From NCBI RefSeq assembly GCF_015706575.1, contig NW_024037076.1, positions 15,008,898 to 15,072,897 of the forward strand: a stretch of DNA of 64,000 nt, written 5' to 3'. The notes beneath the pieces are model-generated. The model made no database searches. It worked only from the letters and a program-made list of their open reading frames with translations, and was not told where the DNA came from. Source of the DNA: Patiria miniata (Eukaryota > Echinodermata > Asteroidea > Valvatida > Asterinidae). Below are positions 21,801 through 31,400 of this stretch, in pieces. The position numbers and the translations under genes were made by a program. The first letter of the stretch is position 1. Each line of letters begins with the position of its first letter.

Positions 21801-23885
21801 AGCAAAAAATAGCCCAGATTACCAAGTTTGAAATGTCTGGGTGGTATAGTTTTAAATATATGGCCCTTTAAACATTGAATTTCGTGACGCGACGCGCTTT
21901 TGGCCCCGCCCACCTCAAATTTCAAAATGCTGTTGTGCAAGAACGAAAAGTCGTAGAGACCCCAAATTTTCAGAATTTGCATTTCTCCTAAGTATCTTTC
22001 AGTACACCAAAAAAGAAAAAAATCCAAGAGGTGATGGTGTGCAACATTTGTTGAGTTGGCATGGAATGACCCAGGTACATTGTTTGCAGAACTTATATTA
22101 ACATTAATGTACTCATTCGCTAACCCCAACAGACTTTTTTTAACCCATTCAGTTGTAACAGTATGAACACAAACTACACAAGTTGTTGTACTCAATGAGA
22201 ACAGTCTAGTAAGTGCTCCCAAATTCATTGTACGTTTAATAAGTGCACACAAATTTTACATTTACAGATCCTCCTGTTAATTGTTTTTTTTTTGGCATAA
22301 TATCTAACTGTGCTGGAGACAACAAGATACAGCAAACTCTTTCTATCATGTCTGTGTATTTTTCTTGATCGGAGCAGCAAAGATCTTTTGTTCCAGTTGT
22401 CATGGTTATTGAATCATGTTTAATCTATCAGCATTGCATATGTACCGTACTCAACAAAAACTAATAACTGATTTTTTTTCTTCCCTTTGCTGTGTGTTGC
22501 TTTTGCATTAAGATATATCCTTTGCGGCATTACATTGATAAACAATCTGTATGCATGTATTTACAATAAGTTGTTTTTGCTGTTTGGTTTACTGTTGCTC
22601 TGCATTCAGACAACTGAATATAACTCAATGGTTAAACAGCACAAACCTGTCAAATCGGTGTTATGTGCACGTCAAACACTCGATCTCGTATGCACTTACA
22701 ACAAACTACATTGTATATTTACATACATTTCTTTGGGGGGGGGGGGGGAGGGGGGAGGGGTTCATACATTTTGTTATTAATAGCTGCAAAGTTGTTTAAT
22801 ATAATATAAATCTATGATGTATGTACATCAAAGTTTGTTCATTGACACTGTACATGTATGAACATGCACATGCCATACACTCAACCAAAAAAGGAAGTCC
22901 CCCCCCTTAATACTTTTTTGTCTAACTCAAAAACTACTGGGTACATCTTGGTCAAATTACGAATGATCAGTACAGAAATTCCTTAGCAATCCAGCTGTAC
23001 TCTTTGTTTGGCCCAAAACAGTGATAGTGTGTACACAATTATGCATTTTATGACAAGTGGTATCATAAAAAAAGTTGCACTTTTGTATACGTGCAAGGTG
23101 AGTGTGAACCACAGCTTGCACATATCCAGTGCAACTGTTTGTGGTACCATTTGTCATAAATTGCATAAATTTGTACACATTATCACTGTTTTGGGCCAAA
23201 TAAAGAGTATGGCTGGATTGCTAAGGAATTTCTGTACTGGTTAGTCGTTATTTGAGCGAGAGGTGCCCAGCGGTTTTTGAGTTAGACGAAAAAGTATTGG
23301 AAGGGGGGACCTTCTTTTTTGGTTGAGTGTATTCTAGAATTCTTAGGAAATCTGCCTGAGATGCAAGATTATCATTGCATTTTACAGCTGTACCAATTCC
23401 ATAGTTTTGGGTTCTTTTAATGATTTTAATGCAGAAGTTATTATATATATAAAAGACTTTGATTTGCAGCTTTGAAAATGTCACATTTCTATGAGTGGAA
23501 TCGTAAGTTCCAGTCGTTTGAAGGGAAAAAAATGTTGTACATACTGTACACTTACATTGTGATTGTGTCATGTAGTTAAAAAGGGTCTTCCTGCAGCATT
23601 TGTAAATAAGACCTTCACAAGCTCAAAATAATGTTTGTACATGTATACATGTAGAAAACTGATTAATTTGCTTTATGGTTGAAATCTAAATTATAATTTT
23701 ATAAAAGCATATATGTGCCGTTTTAAATCAAAAGAAAACATAAGAGAAACAGGGGATAATATATGTAATTAATATGCATCTCAACCAAAAGTGATTCATT
23801 CATTGTTTTGTTTTACCTCCAGAACACAGATGTTTCTAAACAGACTAAAGTGAAGAAGCCAAAACAGCTCTTGTCAAAAACCTAA
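10422..23885 (+). CDS. SURF2: Surfeit locus protein 2 (SURF2), six exons
   Basis: Exons by eye: 10422-10661, 13284-13441, 14472-14575, 16730-16894, 18723-18844, 23823-23885. They join in frame to 283 residues. Conserved SURF2 blocks appear in order: HDFIKMHPSL (exon 1), VRCTLTGHEMPC and YTQGRRYQRL (exon 2), HQLFCTLTLRHI and HMKGKRYTRAFAKY (exon 3), EESQRLGVPF and the acidic DDSMSDLYP (exon 4), then an acidic stretch and a basic tail KQTKVKKPKQ. The AAT/GTAGGT donor at 14575 is chosen over a downstream GT because it restores the tyrosine of the family's KYEE motif. The ATG at 10503 (AACATGG) would give 256 residues, the length of human SURF2; the upstream ATG adds 27. Human SURF2 is a nucleolar protein linked to free 5S RNP. 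The basic tail is short, so a small exon could be missed in the 5-kb intron 5. Confidence 0.92.
11064..11170. repeat. Hairpin with GGCGATAAGTTGGG arms
   Basis: Left arm (about 11064-11106) and right arm (about 11130-11170) pair as inverted repeats containing CCCAACTTATCGCCTTTT / AAAAGGCGATAAGTTGGG. A single arm lies at about 3110-3155. It is in SURF2 intron 1; a small foldback element. Confidence 0.8.
11311..11364. repeat. 21-bp inverted repeat hairpin
   Basis: Arms 11311-11331 and 11344-11364 are perfect reverse complements around a 12-nt loop, and share the AGCTGGAGTTAC core with 9554-9637. Confidence 0.9.
11930..12270 (-). repeat. Dispersed repeat, copy 2 (inverted to 5600-5960)
   Basis: Diverged reverse-complement match to 5600-5960. 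The two copies bracket about 6 kb that includes SURF2 exon 1. Confidence 0.65.
12850..13262 (+). mobile_element. Non-autonomous element next to SURF2 exon 2
   Basis: About 410 bp related to the reverse complement of 35270-35898. Shared blocks include GGGAATAAATGTGTG, CTCTGTTTAAGACCG, TTCATAAATACCTTTTCGGT, AGAGGCACTGGATTTTTA and CATGTCTTTATCATCCGTTT. It ends about 20 bp before exon 2, so its edge may supply the polypyrimidine tract. Confidence 0.7.
17050..17255 (-). mobile_element. tRNA-derived SINE
   Basis: On the minus strand it starts with a tRNA-like head: an A-box-like TGGCGTAGCGG and a B box GGTTCGATTCC about 50 nt later. The tail reads CCGTGGGTTTTCC...GGTTTCCTCCCACATCTAAAAC. This resembles a SINE tail I associate with sea urchins (from memory, not searched). 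It lies in SURF2 intron 4. Confidence 0.7.
17975..18130 (-). mobile_element. Second, diverged copy of the same SINE family
   Basis: On the minus strand, a B-box-like GGTTTGAATCTC is followed by CCACATGTGGAT, TCAGTCCATACTTAATTC and TGTGGGGTTTAC, parallel to the 17050-17255 copy. It lies in SURF2 intron 4 in the same orientation. Confidence 0.6.
18380..18430 (+). repeat. tRNA-like B-box fragment
   Basis: GTGGGTTCGAGTCCCACCC forms a T-arm-like hairpin with a good B box (GGTTCGAGTCC). No acceptor stem or anticodon arm is seen, so it is a SINE or tRNA-pseudogene fragment, not a tRNA. Confidence 0.5.
19027..19200. mobile_element. Foldback element
   Basis: GGACCATGACATGACATTGTTG at the left is matched in inverse by CAACAATGTCATGTCATGGTCC at the right. 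The centre pairs GGCACAGCACCC with GGGTGCTGTGCG. It lies in SURF2 intron 5 and touches the SINE that follows. Confidence 0.8.
19195..19330 (+). mobile_element. tRNA-derived SINE, plus strand
   Basis: The head CCAGTGATTACAGCGTTTGACTC resembles a tRNA D-arm/A-box region. The B box GGTTCAAACCC follows at about 19240, then the tail TTGGGCAAGACACTTTACC and CCTCTCTCCACCCAGGAGTA. I associate this tail with SINEs of marine deuterostomes (from memory). Confidence 0.65.
19805..22072. mobile_element. 2.3-kb element with ~725-bp terminal inverted repeats
   Basis: The left arm (19805-20530) is matched almost base for base by the reverse complement of 21345-22072. Both ends start GGGTCATTCCATGCCAACTC. Both sides are flanked by AGGT (19801-19804 and 22073-22076), a possible 4-bp target duplication. 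The arms are highly similar, so the element is young or homogenised. The core (20531-21344) holds a 113-codon ORF. It sits in SURF2 intron 5. The superfamily is not identified. Confidence 0.85.
20889..21230 (+). CDS. ORF inside the long-TIR element, unknown function
   Basis: A 113-residue ORF lies between the arms of the 19805-22072 element. It reads MYAQTHHAPIVAANLNPGKY..., then a beta-rich segment CVVYDDVWYIAIVEDV and the motif YWPQREDKCNIPFVDVLC near its middle. The layout (PG.YV.V.YDD..Y.G.V, then WP..ED....P..DVL) recalls a short C-terminal module I remember from uncharacterised, often transposon-linked invertebrate proteins; I cannot name it. It looks like the last part of a longer protein, since no upstream in-frame extension was found. 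It could be the decayed remnant of an element-encoded gene. Confidence 0.45.
   Translation: MYAQTHHAPIVAANLNPGKYVCVVYDDVWYIAIVEDVSQLHEDVYVCFMYRTESTNTLYWPQREDKCNIPFVDVLCCVPTPELLHSGGRQYKLREPTIMQLIQLHQNYITRNA
22878..23329. mobile_element. Foldback MITE, Tc1/mariner-like ends
   Basis: The ends CACTCAACCAAAAAAGGAAG and CTTCTTTTTTGGTTGAGTG are flanked by TA on both sides. The arms remain complementary for most of their length (CAGTACAGAAATTCCTTAGC faces GCTAAGGAATTTCTGTACTG). It lies in SURF2 intron 5. Confidence 0.8.
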
Positions 23886-24215
23886 TCCTCTGACGATGTC
23901 TAAGCACACATGGTGAATGTTACAACAGGATTTCAGATATTCTACATGTAAGTACCTGTGATTTGCATGTGCATATATGTACATGTATGCATTTGTTTAT
24001 GGTGTAAAAAATGATTAGATGCATCAGTGGTGATGAGACATTTGGCAATTTCACGTTTTCAAAGAGTAGTAAGTTTGCATGCGACAGCCAAGCCCCCCTC
24101 TATGCAAGATTCCTGTGTTAGTGCTAGAACTGTATAAAATGGTCATAGACATGCACATTACTATGAAAATGGGCTACACAGTGTCAGTCCATTTATCGAT
24201 CACTAACATCTTGGT

Positions 24216-27200
24216 TCAGTTGTGTATGGCATAGGCCGTAGAACCAATGTGATCTTGGATCCAGTCTTTGTAAGTTGAGAGTCTGGTGTAAATTCCATAT
24301 CGACCCTTTTGAGCACAGCCTTCTCCCCAGCTGACAATGCCTATCTGGACCCATCGTTTGCTGCCGTCTGCAACGGTCATCTGCCTCATGACTGGCCCTC
24401 CTGAGTCTCCCCTGCATGCGTCCTGGTTCCCTTCTGGATCGCCTGCACAAAATGCTATGTCGGGCTTGTATGCAGTTACAATGCTACACTTGAAGTGATT
24501 TGTGAAGCTATTCCTGCATTCCTCATCCGTGCGAACAGTAACAGCAAGTTGCTTAAGTAGGGGTGAAGTTCGTAGGGGAGTGTCTTTACAATTGTCTAAT
24601 TCATAGGGGTCTGTAGTTCCCCAACCAGCCACAAACGCGTCTCCATTTTGTGAATAAATCACGGCATCTGGAAAATAATACCAACCCAAAGCATGTTAAC
24701 TCAATATTTTTGTCTTCAGGTACCGGTAGCATGCTCGTGAAACAGGGTCACTTTGGATAACATTTCTGAACTAAACTTGAACCGAAACCTAATCTAAACT
24801 GAACCTGAAGGCTCACTTACAACACCGAGTTCATGTACTTTGTTGTAGCAGGAGCATGAGTGAAATACAGAATAACCACACACCATGAGGCTGGATGGCA
24901 TGTGGGAAGCATTAACATTATCTAACTGCAAACCTCATGCACAGTAAAGATGCAATGCGTAAACTGTGTGTCATTGTTTTAGCAGTTGTCCCATTACACT
25001 TGCATGCATTGTTACAAAGATTTGTGATGACAGTTTGACCATTGTACTCGAGATGTTTAGATGTTAGTTCATACACATTACATACTCAATCAAACTTGCC
25101 TATCATTATTCCTCCTCATTGGGCACATAAATCATTTCTAAAACCACCTCAACTACATTATTGAGGTGCAAACGGTGAATTTAAACACAACGCTCTCTGC
25201 CCCTACAGCAGTGATCAATTCACTCGTTGGAGGGGATCTTCTTGTGCATTGATACATACATGCATCACAAACCCACAATACGCAGAATGGAATGAAACAC
25301 AATCTGCAGGACTACATGTATCAATCGGATTTTGAGTTTAATGCTCCAACCTTGAGGCCATTGCACTCTACAAAGTATCCACTGCCCTACGTACAAGTAC
25401 GTGTACATGTAAGTACGTATACATGTACATAAACAGGGTAATTCTGGAGTCACCTCACCTTGCATTGTTGGCTGTGGCATGCAGATAGGTCTGACGTTTG
25501 GGCTGAGTGTGGCATTCCGGCTCAGACGCAGCAGGGCTATATCATTATCAAGGCTTTGGTCATTGTATTCTTCATGTCTTATCAGGGCATCTTCACCATC
25601 CAGGTTGTACACTAGGGATGGGTCAAATTCTCGAAGTAAATTTGTAGATTTGTCTAGTATTCCTGTAACAAAGGGAAATATTTTGAAGACCAGATAGATA
25701 ATGTTAGTGGATACAGTGTACATGTACACAAAAACTGTTATGAGGGTTGACACTGAAAACATAAAGCATGTATCCATTTGGTAATTGCATATAGTAGCTC
25801 TTGACAAAGTTGGCTTTTATACTTGGTGGTGCAATGAGGTTGAAATTTGCAGGGGGTCACTTGCCTCATTTTCATGAGGAGGGGGTGCGAGGGCATGCTT
25901 TTGTACTGTAAAATGCGCATTGCCTTCTCCCAATGTCTGAGCGGGGATGAGGGAAGGAAAAGGGGTGTCAGGAGGGGGGGGGGGGTATTTCAATTCATCA
26001 CTATAGTGCACTAATGATCATCAGTCAATTTCAAGGCAAGTGACAAACTTTTCAAAAGAACTTGATTACAGTGTTAAGTTCATTTTTTGTGTCGCCTACA
26101 TTTGGTAAACAAAGTTTTGGGGGACACTTACCAGTCCTAAATTCTGTAAGACCATCTCCGTACATACATGTACATGTATGACCGTATGTTAAAGTTTAGG
26201 TTTAGTTTTTGAACAAAATGGATAACTTCTACATGCTTTGTTGGATTTTGGGAAGACACAATTCTTCATTGGATTACTTAGGTCACAGTTTATGTAGGGG
26301 TCATTAGAGGTCATTGTTCAAATATGTTTCAAATGTTTATTTGTCTACAGAGTTTGATGGATTTTGATGAAACTTGGATGGAGCAATCCTTGGGTTAGGA
26401 TTTATCACAACTCTTCCGAAATTGGAGGTCAAAGGTCATCTAGGGGTCGTTTGAGGTCATTGTTTAAAAGGCTACACATGTGATCCGTGGATCACCTTGT
26501 CTTGTTACCTGACTCCTGATTTGACATACATGAGTGTACATTTACGTGTAATTATTCATTGATCTTAAGTTGTCTTATTGGCATGTGTAAAGAGCGTCCT
26601 CATCATCAAAGGGTTTTTTTCAGACTAGAATTACATCTTCTCATCTACATGTAATATTTTCCTACCTGTATATACTCTGATGTCAGACCATGGGCATTCT
26701 CGGAAGCAGTGTGCAGCTGACAGAACCCAGTTACGAGCAATGAGACTACCACCACAGAAAAACTCGGGCTGGTTATAAAATAAATAGTAATTCATTTAAA
26801 GAGTTATAAGCCCTCTTTGTTTTTATGCACATTTTACTAACTTTCCATTTTCGCAAACTGTGCCCTCAGGAATGTATATTTGTATACATACATAAAAGGG
26901 TGTGTATTGGAGTTAATTAAATTGCTGAGAAAACTGTCCATTGGGACACTAGGTCCTGGAACAGCCCAATTGGGCTACAAAACGCGCTTTGAACGAGATA
27001 ATGTTAACCGGAAAGAACATTATAAACTAGGATAGTAACATCCACACAACTATCCTTTAATAACTGGGCGTTTTTGTGTTATTCCTTTATTATGTGTGCG
27101 ACAACGAATTTCGGGGTCCACTTTTGCGACCCGTAAATTCGACTCGAGCCGTTTGGATGCTAGTTGTGATTTTATTCGTACGCGTAAAGTGTTCGCCTTT

Positions 27201-28417
27201 TGCGGACGTTGAAGAAACCACAATTTATTTGCATTGGTGATTGGTCACCGCTGTTCCCGAGACACAACGTGTATATCGTACCCTGAGAACGACACAAAAA
27301 ACGTATTCGTACTCTGTCTTGTCCGATGTAAACAACCGGGATTTTTTCGTCTTTTTTCGCGATTGGTAAGACATTAGGTTCTTTCCTTTCAACCACATGT
27401 TTGAAATAGGATAAGTGAACAATCCAAAACATGAAATGTTTGTGGATTTTAGGACCTAGTGCCCCTGTAAGTGCATTTCATAATGTTGGGGTTAGGGGCA
27501 ATACAGTATGTTCCCAAAAAAGTGTCTGTCTGACTATTTTTGAAATAACTATAAAACCCTGAAGTCAATTTTGAAAATGTTTAATTGTGTAGATACTCCT
27601 TATCCTTGGCCCAAACCCCTATGAGTTTTAATTTAATTTCCCTAATGCTTCAATGCACAATGGTCAATTGATCACAACAATATTTTTTGACACTGACCAA
27701 GTTCCTTGCCTTAATAAATTTCAGTGCTGTGTTATGTAAACTGTGTAACATCCTTCATGTTGTGAGAAAGGGTTGTGGTTGGGGATTGGAATCATTTGCC
27801 TGGCTATGCAAGACCTCAGTTTAATGCTCAAGGGCAAATGATGCCAATCCCCAATCACATCGGTCCTGTTTTTTCCACAACATGCAGCACATTTTACACA
27901 GCTTACATAACACAACATTCAAATTTATTAAGGCAAGGAACTTGGTCACAGTGTCCAAACATGTTGTTGTGATCAATTTACCATACTGTGCAGTGAGTCA
28001 TGATTAAATAAAACTCATAAGACTCTAGGCCAAGGATGAGGAGTATCTGCGCAATTGTTTTCCTCCAAAATTGACTATATGGTTTTGTAGTTTTTTCAAA
28101 AATAGTCAGACAGACACCTTTTTTTTTAGGACTGTATTGTTAAACTTAAAATATGGAGCTAGACATATTTGTATGTTTGCAGTCAACTTATAGCTTATTT
28201 GTTTTAAACATTAGACAGAAAGCCTCAAGAAACATAATTGTCTTCGAAAATATGTGGCAGTTATTTCTTACCACACATTCATCACATCCTGCAATACCCT
28301 TATCACAGAACAGAGCCACCTGCCAGGGCCATTCACCATTTTCAGCAACATTCCCGCCCGCTATTCTTGGCGTTAACAGGTGGTTTGGTCCTCCGTTGTA
28401 CCCACATGGTGAATAAT
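24216..28417 (-). CDS. CFB: Factor B serine protease domain (exons 13-16)
   Basis: Residues 662-962 of the 24216-39747 gene. Catalytic triad: H730 (LSAAHC), D785 (DNDIALL), S901 (GDSGGP). The domain is preceded by CGYNGG and a canonical-looking activation site R679/IAGG, then EWPWQV. Six residues before S901 is D895 (chymotrypsin 189), and the wall segment is SWGEGC...GRYGIYTR. This predicts trypsin-like Arg/Lys specificity with G216 and G226. From memory, vertebrate factor B/C2 lack the R/IVGG activation site and carry the acidic specificity residue at 226. The stop codon is at 24216-24218. Confidence 0.88.
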
Positions 28418-31400
28418 CTAAAAACGAAATCAGCAAAGTGTGAACATTTTATTCCTTACTCTAGAAAACCACCTAAAATGACAGGAATCATCCGAAAAAT
28501 AACCAATCAACAGAAGCAATGTGGCGCCAGTTTTCATGACACTGCTAAACACTGACAATTGATCTGATCGGTAAGAACAGGATGACCAATTAAAGTCCTA
28601 TGATATGCATTGGCATTGACTGGTGCTCAACCCTTTAATGTGTAGACTTGATTCCAGTAGGAGTTGTTACATTTATACAAGTACAGCCAAACATCTTTAT
28701 AACAAGGTCCTTGGGACTTTACGAATTACCTTGTTATAACAGGTACCTTGTACTATTTAGTAATGGAAAACAAAGAAAAACAAAGACTTTGGACCTAAAA
28801 TGTTGCTTGTTATAAGCAGTACCTTGTATTAATAGTGCTCTTCTTATCAGGGTTCGGCTGTAGATAGCCACAACACCTGCTGCCACCACAACCCGTCCTA
28901 AATTCCATCACTAACAATGCGTGCACACTTATACTGTAGGGAAAAATGTGCATGTACAATGTACAGTACATGTACAAGTGCTTGCATGTATCATCGACAG
29001 ACTGACCAAAATCTGTATTTCTCACCTCCCATGAAAATAACATGTATACATTGTAGTTGTAACACGTTGGTGTGGAACTGATGTGTGAGGGTGTGTGTTA
29101 CATGTACACAGCTCGTTTCTTGAATGTGCAGAGTGTACATGTACGTACATGTAATGTACATGTACTTGTGTGTTTACCTCACAGCTAGACCAAGTGAAAC
29201 CTAGACTTGGACGCCATCCAGTTATTGTGTAGCAATGTTTACTGCTCATCAAGATCAACAGCTCCATGACTTTGGCCCCAGAAGCTTATTCAAACAATGG
29301 AAACTCCTCATGTGCAGGAGCAACTGTTTTGTTTACTTATAAAAGTACAGAAAACCAAAAACAGCAGAACTTCTCACCTAATTTCTGTTTTGTAATAGTC
29401 TGGACAAGCAGGTGAAGTTCACCATAGTCTTTTACCAAGAAGAGGTGCTCATTGGTTGGTTGAGATGCAATTTCCTGCAGTTCATTGATATCTATTTCAT
29501 GGCCAACTCCGATGCAGTGAATTTGAACCTTAAACCGTTCACGTAGTGTCTCTGCTTCCTTCTTGGGCAATGCGACATCAGCACCCATGTTTGTTTTCCC
29601 TGCATGATAAAGGAAGAATCGTTAATTAGAGTTGAAGAAATTTCAGTGGTCATAACAGCATGTTTCTACATTTTGGAAGTACACAATGTATCAGATGTGT
29701 AATTAGCAAATCTAATTAGAAATGGAAAACTTGTTACATGTGTACAGTTTTTTCTGCAGGCTTTTGGATGAATTGATCTGCAAACAGTCTAAAAGAAATC
29801 CAAGAAATGACGTTGAATTTAGCCAGTTGTTGACTACAATATTACAGACTATTACAAGATTTGTATTTCCGTGCATATAAAGACATATTTTATTGTTACT
29901 TTTTTTGTTCGGGAACAGAATAAATGAACCATAAACCATTAACATTTAATGAGTTCATGCAAATTTGTTTATGGTGTAAATCGCACTTGCAACATCATCA
30001 ATGAATCGGGGACAGGAAGCAAATCGAGGACGACCTCGATTAGAAAATGTGTACAAAACCAATGAAAGCTGTTGCGAAAAAGTTTGAGTACAAACAAAGG
30101 AAAAGGGATGAGGAACAAAAGAAAATCCTCGATTTACACCATAAACAAACGTGCTAGTACATGTACATGTATAGTGTCACCATTATGTACCTGGCTTCCA
30201 TAATCCCCGTTTACTACATGTACATGTATAAGTATAGTTTAAATTTCTTTGATATAAAGCAGTTCAAGTCTTTTATTTCCCATCTATGTACATGTAGTTT
30301 GCCACACCATGCTTTAGATGTGCCTGCCTAATTTTCTCATGGACTATTAAGTCCATCACAAGTCTTGCACATGTATGTACATGTAAGTGTCCAGTCCTAA
30401 CTCAAGTCAAAAGCTATTCAAATGAATTGTGACAAAGGCATTCTTTTGTTGTTGATCACCCTATTTTACCTGAAACAGGACTTGGCAATTGGCTTGTGAC
30501 TTACATGTACATGTACTTGTGACCGGACTTGTGATAGATTTGCAATGAACTGGACTACATATACAAGTATCGAACCAGCATATGAGTAGGGCTCATCCTC
30601 ATTCTAGAGAGAAACATTTCTTTAACCCTTACTCTCTGAGGGTAGTTTACTGCATGTCAGTTGGTTATGCCAATGCCCTCCAGCTGCAGTTATTTGGCAG
30701 ATAACAAGTCTTAACAGTGAAGGCTCCAATTGGCAGGAGTTGGAGGCCCTGGAGGGTGCCTGATACTGACCAGCTGGGGGCACTCACTTTGTTATCAGAG
30801 GATTCTCATTGTTCTCTGTGGCATGTATTGGAGTGCCTGTCCAGTTACCCTTGAAATGACATGGCAGATATTGGAGGGCCATGCAAAAAACATAGGAGAT
30901 TTTCTTGAGGCACAATTGGCATGCATTGGAGGGTCAAGTAGGGTAAGGGTTAATATCACATACATGTATATGTTTCAAGTGTTATGAATATGATGTCTGT
31001 ACCTTTATAGAGCAGATCTGACTCGTACCTGTATGTAAAGCTTTTTAAGAATGAAAAACCAGCCACTTACCATCTGTGAAGAGGAACAGATATTTATGTG
31101 CATTTGGCCTGTCATATGCAGCTGGTATCATGTTTTCATGGATAAGCTTGAGTGCTTTGCCAGTTGCTGTCCCCCTTCCTGCAGATAGAAAATGTCCAGA
31201 ACAAGTGAACTGTTAATGAAATCATGTTTTCACAGTCAAATACCATATATAATACACTTTACCAAATTCTAGGTGAACAGATACAGTATAAGGTGATACT
31301 GTACAGGCACATATACATGTGGACCATGTAGACTTGATTTACTATTGCACACACAGTGAACATTGCTCGGTGTAACAATTGAACTTTACCTATTGGATCA

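Noticed and set aside
21797..22252. 151-codon minus ORF and its mirror at 19751-20080
   Set aside because: Both are the same inverted-repeat arm read from its two ends, with no recognisable domain.
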